DNA from: Cryptomeria japonica
Lineage: Eukaryota; Streptophyta; Pinopsida; Cupressales; Cupressaceae
Direction: 5' to 3'
Length of the DNA: 64,000 bases
Assembly (NCBI RefSeq): GCF_030272615.1
Contig: NC_081407.1
Coordinates: 374,777,018-374,841,017, forward strand
The notes under the pieces are model-generated. The model had not been told where the DNA came from and did no database searches. It saw only the letters and a program-made list of their open reading frames with translations. Positions within the stretch are counted from its first letter, which is position 1; each line of letters begins with the position of its first letter. Positions 45,954 to 58,620 of this stretch are shown piece by piece. The position numbers and the translations under genes were made by a program.

Positions 45954-47458
45954 TGTTGGCATTTGGCATTATGACAGACAAAGGGAGATTGTTGGCATTT
46001 CAATAAGGATATTGAGAAGGTTGTTGATGATTATGGATATAACTGATTAAGGATGATTTACTATCTTAATATTATTATTTTGTCATTGATGTCAAGAAAT
46101 TGATTTTCTAATTCAGTATGATGTTGCCATATCTTGAGAAGTATGATTTGATGAGTATAAAGATGTCGGTAAAAGACACAGAAAGAATTTGATGAATAAG
46201 GTATTCAATGGGCAACTATTACCGAGTCAGACAATGATGAGATCATGATGTTTAGATTGTTTTAATATCATACACATGTTATTGATTGAAAGGTTAATAC
46301 TATACTATGTTACCGAGCAAAGAACCTAGTTGGTAAACCCTAAGGAACCTAGTCGGTAAACCCTAAGGTTATCGCTATCGGTTAATGAAGGCATAATGTC
46401 TATTGAGTGAAGTTTAGTATTTACCGAGTTGTAACCGAGCTGTAACAGAATACATTAAATGGTTATTTAATGAACGAAGCTGATGAGCTGGCTATGATTA
46501 AATGATTGGTATGCCGTGAATGAAGTTTGTTAAAGAATCTATGGCAAAGGAAAATCGGCAGGAAGATCTACAACTTAGATTGAACCGCAATACCCTAGCA
46601 CAAGTTCCAAGAAATGTATGCAAGTTCCAAGGCGGGGTAAAACATTTTCAGATCGAAGGATACATTGAACTTGGACAAAGTTTGAATATCTGATGGCTAT
46701 GATTGATCATGGGAAATGTGATCAAGGAGATTAAGCGGTTGGCGAATTGTTTATAAATAAGGAACTATTGATAAACAATGTATGCGAGCAAATGTATGCA
46801 CAGGGATGCTACATAGTGATTACCGAGCACAGAAGCTTGAAGACCTATTTGAATAACAGAGTATAGAAGCCCAGCAGATGGACAAGATTAGTTCTATGTC
46901 TATATTGTATTGAGCAAATAAGAATCTGCTTTAGCATTTTAGATGTGAAGTTGTAGATAGATTTTTATTACTGTTATTTTGTGAAAGTGATAGAAAATAT
47001 CTTAACCAAGTGGACTTAACAGTCTTATTTATAAAACCCTCTAGCAAGGTGACATTCTGATTGAGTGTTTGAAATCCTTTAACAAGGTCACTTCTAACAA
47101 GGTGAAGATCCTAACAGATCTGAGGGAAATCCCTTAACCGGGTCACATCTAGCAATGTGTTTGTAATCTTTATCAGGATTTGCTTTTAACTGAGCATACT
47201 CTAGAAGAGTATATTTCTTAGTGGGTCCGAAATCCCACAGTGGTTTTTCCCTATTTGGGTTTCCACGTTAAATCTGGTGTTATGATGTTTATATGCTTTT
47301 GAGTTTGCATGTTTAGCAGTTTTGGTTATATTACTGAAGTATATGTTACCAAGGTTGAATATGATGTTTTTATGGAAGATTAAGTTTGTATGATTCACCC
47401 CCCCCTCTCATCTTATTAGCTTGGCATCTGTACTTATCTTTAAGTATCATAACTATCA
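45954..47458 (+). mobile_element. Solo LTR SL2 (Copia-type)
   Basis: 1505 bp, starting TGTTGGCATTTGG and ending AACTATCA, with a perfect 5-bp duplication TTCTC (45949-45953 and 47459-47463). Related to SL1 and SL3: TTTTGTCATTGATGTCAAG near the start, the TTAACCGGGT-type repeat array (47010-47225), GTGGTTTTTCCC, and GATTCACCCCCC near the end. Confidence 0.87.
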
Positions 47459-48903
47459 TTCTCCCCACCACGGTGGGCAGAGGCAACACGACTGTGGTGC
47501 CCTCTCCCCATACCGTGGGGTTTGGGCACCATGGCCCCCTTCCCCGTTTCATATGAAATTTTCTTTATTTATTTTTAAATTTTTTTTTTCTTAGTTCTTA
47601 GTTCTTCCTCTGTCAATTTCAACAGTAATAATTTTTTTTATAAAAAACACACTTCTCTGTATTTCCAAACAGAGGTATATAATTTTTGTAATAATCAATT
47701 TTTTTTTTTAAAACAAGATTTGATCCATGACATTTCCAGCAACAACAAGAAAAAAATAGTCCTTTGCCAAAAAACAGGGTAGGGACATTTGGAAAACTAA
47801 TTGAATGGTAAAACATTCAAAACATTGATTAACAATTTAAAATCCAAGATTCAAACTCCAGAATATATCAACATTTCACAGTCCCATTTTATTTCCAAAC
47901 AGTAAGTTAAAAGTTTTCCAAAACCCCAAGAACTACTTTTACCCAAAAAGAAAGGTATCAGATTAAACCCAACTATAAGAGATTACTAATAGCAAATTCT
48001 TTCAACCAGACACAGGAAGAGACAAAGCAATCACATATACACAGAAAATCTTAACAAGAAGATCAAAGCAACAAAAGCAAGCAACCAACCTGCAAAAGCT
48101 TTCCTGGAGGAATTTTGAGAAGAGCTCCCCATCCATAGATACCTGAGCTTTCACCAAACCCCCACAACCAGTAAAGAGGAGAAATTTTTTATAGCCAGAG
48201 AAGAAGAATCCTCTTTTCCAATTTTTTAAAAATAATATAATGCAATTTCCCCCAAAAATCTCATTTAGGACAAAATTTATTTTTTTAATAAAATTTGAAA
48301 AAAATCTTGTTAAATCAAAACATTAACATGATATAAATAAACAAATTCCTCTTATTCTTTTATTTTATTTTCAACACAAAAGTCAATGAAAGAATATATT
48401 TATTTTCAAAAAGTTTATTTTTCTTTTCTAAAATGCATAACACATTTAATTCCACTATATGGTATTAAACAAATACTCTAATTTGCTAGCTTGATAGAAT
48501 TGATTTATCAATTTATAGTAAAAACAATCACTCAAGCCAAATATAATTTAATTTTCACTAATAATTCAACATTCATCCTAACTTGACAATAAAAATAATC
48601 GATTAACTAATTAACCACAAAAATGATCCTAATGAATTTATTCTTAATTATCTTTAATCAACACAACACATATTAAATTACTCATTACTATTCAAGAAGA
48701 GAATAATCAATCACACAAAACACATAACACACAAAACTAAACTTAAACAAGATAAGGACATGACCCACATACAGACGTCGAAAAAGTGGCCTACATGGCG
48801 AACCAACAGGGTAGACAAAAGACTAACGACGCTCACAATGAGCAAGGCTAGGGTTAACATTAGGGCTTTAGAACTACCTCCTCCACTTTCATTAGGTTAA
48901 TTA
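47459..48903 (-). repeat. Probable minus-strand LTR relic, left part
   Basis: AT-rich sequence with a GC-rich patch at 47463-47545. On the minus strand a TATA box (GGCTATAAAAAATT near 48195) is followed by a leader with ATGG and a CAGGTTGGTT donor-like site near 48090. Together with 50404-50930 it may form one Gypsy LTR, split by SL3. No host exon can be shown. Confidence 0.35.
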
Positions 48904-50403
48904 TGTTGGCATATGTCCAGAGCATGATGACATGATGATATTGTATATTGTCATTGATTTCAATATGCTGAAGTATGAACTGGTATATTGAAGAAAGCAA
49001 ACTGGCAAGAGAACCGACATGATGATGTGAACCGGTATATGTGAAAAAGTGAAGCAGTATGTTTGTTCAAAGTGAACCGGTATGTTGGAATGAGAACCAG
49101 TTTATGGAAGTTTTGTATCGGGGTTTCACTTGGCATGACTACCGGTTGGTAGTCTCAGCTTCAGGGTTTCTGGTTGATGCATTGATTCAACCGATGACAT
49201 CTTGTAATGAGTTAGCATTGTAATAAAGATCAAATAGTGTTTCCACGTCAGCTTGTGCGCGTGAAGAATTTCCTTGAAGATCTTGCATGGAGATTGATCC
49301 TATCTACCTCGGGAATGTGCGAAGTCTCTGTAAACGGTGGAGAGCTCGTGATGGGTTATCAACTTCCTGAAGCAGCAAAGAATGAACGTTGGAGAGCATC
49401 TTGAGATTTGTTCAAGACTGTTGTATTCAATGCAGTATGTTTAACAGTCATGATTGAACCGATTGAATTGTAAAACCTAAATGTTTAGGGTTTAGGGTTT
49501 ATGCTACCAACCTATCTGTTTCCTATAAGGTCAATGATGTTTTTCATTTTGAAGTTGTTGGCAAATGTTATGTGTGTATCCCAGTGAGTGATACTTGATT
49601 CTTGCCAGACTAGAGTAGTGTGTTGATACCTGCAGAGTGTGATTGCAGAAGAAGAGGAGCTAAAGTGGATCTGCCTTGGCATTAAGTGTTGTTATCAAAT
49701 CAATGTACTACCTGTTGACTTCTAACCTTTTCAGAAGTTGGAAAATCCCTTAACCGGATAGCTTTAACAGGCTTTTGTGTAAATCCTTTAACAGGGTGAC
49801 TCAATTCAATGAGTTCTTAAAATCCTCTTGTGAGGTAACCTCTAACAAGGTTTTAACCTTTAATTGGGTATTTAGCGATCCCTTAACTGGGTGATCCCTA
49901 ATAGGATTGGTTCCTAGCAGAACCTATTGTAATAGTCTTTAACCAGACTAGGCTCCTAACAGAGCGGACTTCAAAAGAGTTCAAAGAACAACTTGTGGGT
50001 ATTCATCCCCACCGTGGTTTTTCCCAGTTGGGTTTCCACGTGAAAAATCAGTGTGTCATGTGTGATGCCTTTCATGTGATGGTTTAGTGTTTTATGTCAA
50101 AGTGGTAAATCATGTTGAACTAACAGTTATTATATTTCTGATGGTAGATTACTTATTTATGCATAAGGGTAAAGTGGAAATGAGGTATTAGGTTGTGTGG
50201 AAAGCTAGGAGTTACCGGTTTATGTATTTCACATTCTCACCATGTTTTACCGGTAGTAATTTGATTTAGACCGATGTTATTGCCTGCCAGTCAAGTACAA
50301 CGTTTTCAATCAAATCGGTTTAGAGAAGTGTTTTTGTCTGTACTGATTCACCCCCCCCCTCTCAGTATCGGTTTGGTACCAACTGTTCATCATTAATTCA
50401 TCA
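48904..50403 (+). mobile_element. Solo LTR SL3 (Copia-type)
   Basis: 1500 bp, starting TGTTGGCATATGTCC and ending AATTCATCA, with a perfect 5-bp duplication AATTA (48899-48903 and 50404-50408). It has the same internal landmarks as SL1 and SL2: the repeat array at 49735-49990, CCACCGTGGTTTTTCCC, and GATTCACCCCCCCCC. Confidence 0.85.
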
Positions 50404-50408
50404 AATTA

Positions 50409-50930
50409 GGTACGCTCAGACCTGTGGAGCTAGGTGGAGACAATACCTTGTACCTGCAATTCCTTGCATCATAGAACCACACATACATATATGTACACAA
50501 ACATAGTAAACACATCGGTGAAGGAGAATTGTGACATTCCGTGTCTCACCGAAATGAGTGATGAAAAATCATCTCCTCGTACCCCATACACTTTCACACA
50601 ACATGACGACATATACATGAAGCAAATCGCACGTAAAGTAAATGTGTTAGTCCATCATTAGTAACACATAAATAAACTTAACATTTCCCCATTAATAAAA
50701 TACGATGCAGAAGTAGAGTTTGCAACTACTCATCAATAAGCAATAACGTATATTCAATATCTATTCTTTAATGAACTATAATGCTTAATCATATTCACCA
50801 AACATAATCCAAAGTGTCATACTAGAATACACATTACAATCACAATAAATCAACCATCCACATAAGCCATTGAAAAGTCAACTTTGGTCAACGAGGTAAA
50901 AAAGGGTCTGAATAGGGTAGGGGTACTACA
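50409..50930 (-). repeat. Minus-strand Gypsy LTR start relic
   Basis: On the minus strand the sequence starts at 50930 with TGTAGTACCCCTACCC, a common start of plant Gypsy LTRs, and contains a variant of TGAGACACGGAATGTCAC near 50545. It is interrupted by SL3. The other end is not defined. Confidence 0.5.
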
Positions 50931-52163
50931 GAATGAGTCACTAATGTGAGCGATAAATTAATTTATTTAACTAGGAGGCTTAGGACTTTTCCCAAGCTCC
51001 TAAGCGATTTAATAATCAAATAAATTAGATTTTATCTAAGTGTTGAAAGCCATCCAATAATCTTGAATATAATTCCTAATAAATTATATTTTAATTACTT
51101 AATATTTACAACAATTCCCATTAACTAAAGATGAATAAATTAGTCCTATAAAGTCAACACAACCTTTCTAATTAATTAATTCGCCCAATCAATCTTCAAT
51201 TTTAATTATATTAAGTGTCAATATTATTTCCTTATAATATTTAAATAATTCCAAAATCCATTAAATTAACATTAATACAAATTCATTGTATTAATAATAA
51301 TTAATTAAGCAAATGAATGTAAAGTTCCAAAATGTCATTAAAATAACTAAATCATTAATAATTTGGCCTAGAAAATAAATCTTCCATTCTTGATAACTGA
51401 ATCCCTCTTAAAGATTTAAATAATCATTTACATCCTAAACCACTAAAATACCCTCATTAAGTTATAAATCCTTTTTAAAATTTACATCTCACTATAAGTC
51501 ACCAAATAAATAAACAATCTCCGCTAAAAAAATAAAATGCCCCCCTCCTATAATTTCATTAACACAAATTATCCTCTTATAAAAATAAATTCCCTCTTAT
51601 AAAAATAAATTCCCTATTATATAAAAAATGACTCTAAATAAGCTATTATAAAATTCTTACTTTGAAATGGGGTTTCTTCCCCCCCCGGCCTTTTAACTTC
51701 ATTTAAAATTTTTTAAAGCCCTACATATTATTCTATTTTATTTGGGTCAACCCTAATTCTTTTATAACCATGATAAAATATCTTTTCTCACATATTTTTC
51801 TATCCCTAACCGAAGTTAGGATTTATTATCTTTTTGTGCTTGTTGTAGGGATTGGGTTTGTGCGGCGACGAAAATCGCACAGGCGGCTTAAACACGACGA
51901 CTGAGGGTTTGATGAGGCAGAGAGGAGGAAAAGTTGGACAATGACGACGAAGTTGGGCCAACGACGGTGGTAACACAGGTGGCAGCGGGTTGCAACATGG
52001 GTGGCGGTGGGGACTTAGCAGAGGCTCGAGCCCCTACTGCCACCTCCCATTTTACAACTTGTAATGAAATAATTAACTAACAACCATATTACTCTTCACA
52101 ACAACAATAGGAATAATATTTTAATGGTTCCTTTTTTTTTTTAATCTAATGAATAAAACAACC
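50931..52163. other. AT-rich sequence with a GC-rich patch, no gene seen
   Basis: 50931-51840 is AT-rich with nothing recognised. 51840-52065 is GC-rich (GGCGGCTTAAACACGACGAC, GGTGGCGGTGGGG), with only short frames of low-complexity character. It may be part of another LTR. G2 begins at 52164. Confidence 0.4.
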
Positions 52164-53591
52164 TGTGTGCGGGAAAAGTGTGTCAATGAAACTTAAAATG
52201 TGAAAATGTGGTCTTAAAGAGGCTTGTTCACACACCCACGGGACTTCTTGGTGCAAGTTATGGAGTCATGAAGAATGACTCAATTTCCCAAGGTTGGTTC
52301 CATGGTTCTCTATCTCACAAGGTCCCTCAAGCCAATGCCTTTGCTCTCAGATCACCGAGCAAAGTGGCTTAGGGATGACAAATGCAAGAACGAGGGATGC
52401 TTTAGATTGATTTAATTATGAAATGCATCCTATTTATGCATGATTCTATAAATGAAATAAACTAGATTATAAGATGACAAGGTTAGTAGCAACACTATCC
52501 TAACATGACATACTAATTGATAATCTAAGCCAATGATAAAGGAAATACTCTAAAATGCTTATTAGATTAGTTCCTATTACAAAGAGAAGCTAGATGTATT
52601 GATAATTTGAGCATAAATGAGATACTAAAAGCTTGCATGGATCCTTAAAATGGAGGAATGAGAGCTCTATTTATAGTGAAAATAGGGCAATGGATGGTCA
52701 AGATTGAAAGAGTTAATCGAGGGTCAAGTTTGAAAGTTATCAATCCACGTTTACAATTTTTACCAATGAAATAGTGACAATTGTCAACATAAGACTAGTT
52801 GAGAGGAGATGAAAGAAGCATTAAATGCTTGAGAAGACCTCATGGTTACCTTAGGAGGTAAGGGTTAAGGTTAGGTTAGGGTTATTCAATGGATAAAGCT
52901 TTTACCCAAAGGGTAAACTCTTGTGCAAAGGTTAAAGGGATAACCATGTTCAAAGAAATGAATGCTTGATGAGACCCTTGGGTTAGATGTAGGTTGAGTT
53001 AAGAGAAAAAGTCTCTAATCATGCTAGAGGGTTGAGTTAACCATTAATGGTTTGGAAGACTTTAAAGGTTAGCTTGTTGAAGACATAAAGCCTTTAATGG
53101 TTTTCAAAGACTTTGAGGGTTTGAGAAGTGACTTCCCTTTGCTTAGGGATGTGACAATATTTAGGAGATGGGTTATGCTAATTTAGAAGTAATTAGAAGA
53201 ATCTAGAATGAGGTTTAGAGAGGCAAGTGGGAGATGTAGGAAAATGCAAGTGGATGAGGGACAACGGGATTAATTAAAATAAATTGCTTTATTTTAATTT
53301 GGTTGCAAGTTGGGAAATTAAATAAATTAGATTTATTCAATTTGGGGTAAACTATTAATTAAATGTAAATTTAATCAAAAGTAAGGAGAATGGATTTAAT
53401 TAAATAAAATGATTTATTCAATTAAATGACATAAAGGGCTTAAGTGAATTTAACTAAATAAATTGAATAATTTACTTAATTAAATAGAAGAATGTGGGTG
53501 ATTTAATTAAATTAGATTTAACTAAAATAGAGGAATGAGAAATGATCATTGAATATTCATTTAGGAATATGATCGCTTTTATATGTCTACA
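52164..53591 (-). repeat. G2 3' LTR
   Basis: 1428 bp, starting TGTGTGCGGGAAAAGTG and ending TATATGTCTACA on the plus strand. Aligns with the G1 LTRs throughout, with clearly more differences than between the two G1 LTRs. Confidence 0.92.
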
Positions 53592-53602
53592 TTTTGCCCC
53601 TC
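53592..53602 (-). promoter_or_regulatory. G2 polypurine tract
   Basis: GAGGGGCAAAA on the minus strand next to the LTR, as in G1. Confidence 0.88.
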
Positions 53603-54035
53603 TTTGAAGTGACGTGTGTGCACATGTTGATTCAAAGAAAATGATGTGTCGTCATGATTTGGTTATGATCAGTATGATGTTGTTTTTGAGATTTTCATGC
53701 CATGCCCTAGATTTGATAAACGATGCCCCAGATTTGATGAATGATGTTGATAATGCCCCCTTGGGAGATGAATCAAAAATTTTGAACATTTGATTTGATT
53801 TGGATAAATTTGATAAATTGGATTGCATTGTAAAATTTTTGGCTATGTTGAATGCGGTTAAGTGATTCATCTCCCGATAGTGATGTTTGGTAGGGTTGAA
53901 TGAGACACCACGAGCAATTTACGCGTTCCCCTACATAACCCTAATTTTGATTTACCCTATAAAAGGGAAAAAGTGATTTCTTTTTGTCTCATTTGTGCTT
54001 GTTGACTTTAGACAAAGTGACACTTGGAGAAAAGT
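53603..54035 (+). promoter_or_regulatory. Promoter region of the G2 PMD gene, TATA at 53958-53964
   Basis: Conserved with G1 27074-27463. The TATA box has the same flanks (TTTACCCTATAAAAGG) and the transcript leader is also conserved (TGTCTCATTTGTGCTTGTTG). A promoter kept in both copies, on the strand opposite to gag-pol, supports real antisense transcription. Confidence 0.65.
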
Positions 54036-54114
54036 CAACATATCGGTTCCTTATGCTTCTCATCGATTTGGGCGCGTGCGGAGGTATCGGAGGCCCATTG
54101 CATATGGACCACCG
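54036..54114 (+). pseudogene. G2 PMD gene, first exon
   Basis: Matches the G1 first exon (PYASHRFGRVRRYRRP-like) and ends at CACCG before GTAAGT, a consensus splice donor at 54115. Confidence 0.62.
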
Positions 54115-54201
54115 GTAAGTCAACCTTTTTGACCCCTTTTGGATTTTTCATTTTGTCATTTTTGGTCATGTTTTCAAATTTGTCACGCATTTTTGGCGGT
54201 T

Positions 54202-54664
54202 TAGCGCGTCAGGGTCAAAGCGTAGCGCATACGATAGGTTTCGTAGCGCGTAGGGTTCAATAAAATAGGGTAGCATTCGAAAAGTTTAGGGTAGTGCATC
54301 GGTAGGTTAGGGTAGCGCTTAGGATTAGGTTAGCACACCAGGATCACAAGGTAGCGCAGAGGGAAAAATGGGTAGCGCGTAGGTAATACCTAGCGCATAG
54401 GGTGCCTAGGGGGTCGCATGGGTAGGTCTAGGTAGCTTGTAGGTATGACCTAGCGCATAAGGTTATTTTTGTAGCGCAAAAGTAGGATAAGATAGCGCAT
54501 AGGGTATTGTTGCGCGTAGGGTAGGTTAGGTGGCACCTTGAAGAAAAGAAATAGCGCGTAGGTGTTGGCTAGCGCATAGGGTGGATTGGGTAGCGCTTTG
54601 CAAGGATAGGGTAGTGCATAGTAAGCAGTTTAGCGCGTAGACAAGATTGTTTAGCGCATAGGGA
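54202..54664 (+). repeat. AGCGCGTAGG-type motif array in the G2 PMD intron
   Basis: About twenty variants of TAGCGCGTAGG or TAGCGCATAGG in 460 bp, the densest array in the window. The spacers differ from each other and from those of G1. Confidence 0.85.
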
Positions 54665-54899
54665 AAAATTTTGGTAGTGTGATTTTTGGATGAAGAAAAT
54701 TGGTAGGTTGATGCGAGTTCTGCCGGGATGGGTGTAAATTGCCAGTCTGCATGTTTGTTGTCATTGTTTTGTTAAAGTGTCCAATATGAGTTCCGTTATA
54801 ACTTAATTTGATTTGCAATGTTTCAAGTTGATTTTGATTTGATGTGGATTTGATATGATGTGGTTTTGATATGAACTTGATTGGATATGAATTGTTTCA

Positions 54900-55085
54900 A
54901 GTTGATATATATGTGGAGCTTGAGTTGTTTTACAAGCTGATATGGTTGTGGAACTTGAGTTGTGTTACAAGTTGATATGAATGTGAAACTTGAGTTGTTT
55001 TACAAGTTAATTTGATTATGAAACTTGAGTTGTTTTACAAGTTGATATGATTATGAAACTTGAGTTGTTTTACAAGTTGATATGA
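54900..55085 (+). repeat. Minisatellite in the G2 PMD intron
   Basis: About five units of roughly 38 bp with AACTTGAGTTGTTTTACAAG. Confidence 0.82.
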
Positions 55086-55204
55086 TTTGATATAGAAATG
55101 GATTTGATATGACATGGAACTTGATTAGATTTTCAAAGTTTCAAATTGATATGAATTGTTTTGATGAGGAAATTGATATTGGACTTGTGTTTCTCTGTGA
55201 CAAG

Positions 55205-57231
55205 AGCACCTTGGAGTGGTTCAGTCGCGAGAGCAATTTCTGAGACCCTAGTCATTGATACCACGATTGACACACGCTGATAGGGATATTATTGAGAGGT
55301 GTGGTCTATCCTCTTTATTAGAGATGCCTCAGTTTATCGTGAACTGGGGTTTATTGACAACATTGGCTGAGAGGTGGCACAGTGATACAAAAACCTTTCA
55401 TTTGGCGACAGGTGAGATCACAGTGACGCTTGAGGATTGTTACCGGATTCTACGGATTCTTGTGGTAGGCACATTGCTACCCTATGAGCATACTGAGGAG
55501 GGTGGGACCGAGGCACTTCACCACATTCTTCAGGATGATACAGTTTGCGGGTACGAGACCCCCTGGCAGGAGTTCTTAGATTTGGATTACGCTCCTCTAC
55601 CATCCGTGTTGGCAGGTTTCATAGGTGGCTTCTTATGTCCCAACCGTAGGTCGAAGGGACTGGCTGTAGGATGGGGGTTGGTTCTGGAGAACATGGTGAC
55701 ATAGGGTCGCTGATTTGCATGGGGTTCGGCTATGCTGGCCCACTTATACAGGGATTTGCATCAGGTGGTATACTTGGGTTATGACAGTTTATCAGCTGGA
55801 GTGACACTGCTACAGGTATGGGCATGGGAGCATATTCTTGTAGCCAGGCCACTAGCGGACAGAGATAGGCACGTTGGGTGTGTGTATGCATACGAATACC
55901 GAGGGATAGTTGTCCAGCATAAGCTGGGCAAACTAGAGCACTGGAGGAGAGTTTTGGATGATATTGATATGGTCGTCTGGCGACCATATACAAGTTGCAA
56001 GGTATGGACAGAGGATGGGATGGAGATGCCCTATGTGTACATGACCAGATATCTGATAGGACAGATGCCTTTTGTTATTGAGAGGTTTCTGCATAGCCGG
56101 GTGCTACGACAGTATGGTCGACAGTAGGGGATTCCACAGGGAGCGTGTTTTTATGCTCGACGTAGACATGACATTCCAGAGTGGGGACCCACTATTGATA
56201 GCGTGATGATAGTTGAGGAGTTCTTTCACTTAGCTAGCCAGATATGGGACTATACCCCTGAGATAGTGGATGCAGGGATGACTAATGAGTTTGCAACACT
56301 CTTTGCAGCGCGTGCAGTGGCCAGGATATCAGATCCAATGAAGATGATTCCCACTTTTGATGATGATGAGGATGATCAGCCCGAGAGGCTAGGGAGACGG
56401 GGAGAGGCTGGTGAGGAGGTGGATGAGGGAGGAGGTGATGGTGGAGGAGGCGATGGAGGAGGTGGTGGAGGAGGTGGCCGAGGTCGGTGAGGGGATAGGG
56501 GTAGATTGGATTGGGGGAGGAGAGGAGATAGGGGTGGAGATGGTGGTGACAGAGGGAGACGAGTTGAGAGAGTAGTGCGTTGGGCTGTGGTGGATAGAGG
56601 GAGAGGTGGTTTGGCTATTGGAGCTGGGGGTGAGGAGAGGGTTGGAGAGGTGATAGTGGCGATGGGAGGTCATGAAGATTTCATATGACCGGCCCAGAGG
56701 AGGAGGTCAAATGTTTTACCTCCACCAGCACCGAGGATAGGTAGAGGGACAGGGGGTACCCCTTCACAAGTACCCTTGCAGATGCGGATTCCGATGCATT
56801 TGGAGGATGCCCAGATTAGATCACTGCAGTTGTCAGTGCAGCAGTTGCAAACACAGTTGTTGGCGCATCAGCGTCAGATTATTCAGCTGACCACAGAGCA
56901 GGATACCAAGATAGAGTGTCGGGGTCGAGCAGAGGAGCTCGCAATGAGTTTGCAGAGAGAGACAACAGGTGGTTCGATGAGAGACACCTTGAGAGAGATG
57001 GATTTGAGAGCCAAGGAGGCGGAGTACTACCGGAGACATTATGAGGATGCGGTGCCCAGGGAACGCCGAGTGCTGAGTTTCATAGCGTCGAGATCCAGTC
57101 GATCTCGAGAGACTGGGTCGAGTACAAAGAGCAGAGGCGTGACATGGCCTCCTAGACAGGATCCACCTGGAGATCCACGTGTTGGGACATCTGCAACGAT
57201 ACCGTCTCCTTTAGGAGATAGTCATACCTGA
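55205..57231 (+). pseudogene. G2 plant mobile domain (PMD) protein, main exon
   Basis: The same protein as in G1 and less decayed. PMD words include LSSLLEMPQFIVNWGLL, ERWHSDTKTFHLATGE and PSVLAGFIGGFLCPNRRSKG (55255-55704). The second half of the domain includes LLQVWAWEHI and ERFLHSRVLRQYGRQ (55732-56127), then FFHLASQIWDY. A Gly/Arg-rich stretch (56430-56620) and a Gln/Leu-rich coiled-coil-like C-terminus (56776-57231, 151 codons) end at GDSHT. A basic, Gly/Arg-rich region often binds RNA or DNA. It has a few breaks. Similar domain order in both copies suggests the family carried a working PMD gene. Confidence 0.85.
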
Positions 57232-58620
57232 GAGACGTTGTCTCTATTGTATTTTGATCATTGTTGTTGTATTTGGCACAAACATGACATATTTTGTACT
57301 TTGATCATTTTTGAGATATATATGACACCATTTTCTTTGATCCTCATGTGATGTGTTATGGATTATGCTTTCTATTTGATTTTTTCATGATGATGATGCA
57401 ATGCTTAGATGTATGTGATTTTGATATGCGATGAATATGATGTGTTTAATACATGATCTGGTGAGATGTATCTTGAAAATGAGATGTATGATATGATATG
57501 CAACTAATTGTAAAATGAGCATCCTTATTCTGCATTGGTCATCCCTGTATAGCCACATGTTTGCTTTCTTTGTAAGTGTCATCATTGAGCATTGATTTTT
57601 TTTGGGATATGTTAAAAATTTATACAAGCATAATGGTATAATTGAACCATAATTACTTGAGAAAAATTTACATGATTTTTGATTTTGCAAGATAGCACAA
57701 GCGTCAAGGTATAATTGAACCAGGACGACCTGAGTGCGGATTGTGTATAAACAGACAAGATTAAACCATTTGTATGCGTGATGTGGGATCATGTCTTCAG
57801 TGATATGCTGTGAATCATGTCTCAAGACAACTATCGACATAGTACAAATGATCGCCTCACAAACAGAAAACTAAAAATATATTGGAGTCCCCACGACTTT
57901 CTCTAGCTTGAAGCATTGTTGAGAAAATGTAGAGGATCCAATAATTCAAAAAGTTCAAGTGCAAAAATAGTCAAAACTTTATGCAAGATGCAACATTTGA
58001 TACTTCAAAAAATCATCCATCATATTTTGTGAATCCTATTAAGTGATCAATGTGTGGTTTTTTGATTGTTTGACTTTCGTTTGTTGGATATGATGTTCTG
58101 AGTTTGTTACCAGTTTTGACGTTTCGAACGTGCTACAAGTTCTGATTAATACTGCCCCTAGCCGAGTGTGCCTCTTAATGTGGATATGTACAGTGATTGC
58201 CAAGCCATGGTGAGATGCGTCGAAAGAATATGTGGATAAACCAGGATAGTGACTACGCTAAGTATGTCCTGGATGGATATTGTGATAAAAATGTCGGACG
58301 ATGGCTGATGGTGTTTAACTGTGGGTATAATGGTATGGTAGTAAAAGATAGATAAAGAATCTGTCCTCTCACAATAGTGCCTGTTGCCAGGTTTTCACCA
58401 GTTGCTTTTATTGTACCTCTTTATTTGCTTTTTCTTGATTTTTGACATTTTTATTTTATTTTTTTATTTTTATTTTTTATTTTTTATTTTTTTAATTTTT
58501 TTTGACTTTTTGGTGCATTAAACTGCTAAGGTGTAGTATTTCTTCAGATGGATGTTGTTAGTTGGTTCGTCGAGTACATCTCCTTTTGAAGTTGTTAGCT
58601 GATAAGCGCCTGATCCATAA
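57232..58620. other. G2 convergent spacer between PMD and integrase
   Basis: Non-coding and conserved with the G1 spacer, including two copies of the GGTATAATTGAACCA word (57634 and 57708). A T-rich run lies at 58430-58510. Confidence 0.6.

Larger units (their letters stand above)
54115..55204 (+). other. G2 PMD gene, putative intron 1
   Basis: Starts GTAAGT and ends near TGTGACAAG, just before the PMD block. It contains the AGCGCGTAGG array (54202-54664) and the GAACTTGAGTTG minisatellite (54900-55085). It is longer than the G1 intron because the array is larger. Confidence 0.62.

Noticed and set aside
48080-48200. Possible first exon of a host gene on the minus strand (TATA, ATGG, donor-like site)
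   Set aside because: No protein similarity and no further exons. It sits in a region that looks like an LTR relic.
49480-49505. Telomere-like TTTAGGGTTTAGGG
   Set aside because: Only two units, inside the Copia-type solo LTR SL3. Not an interstitial telomere array.
51840-52065. GC-rich frames encoding Arg/Gly-rich peptides
   Set aside because: Frames are short and low-complexity, and their reading is not supported by any similarity.
54202-54664. CRISPR-like array (regular short repeats with spacers)
   Set aside because: Words are short and degenerate and the spacing is irregular. The sequence is a plant retroelement intron with no cas genes.
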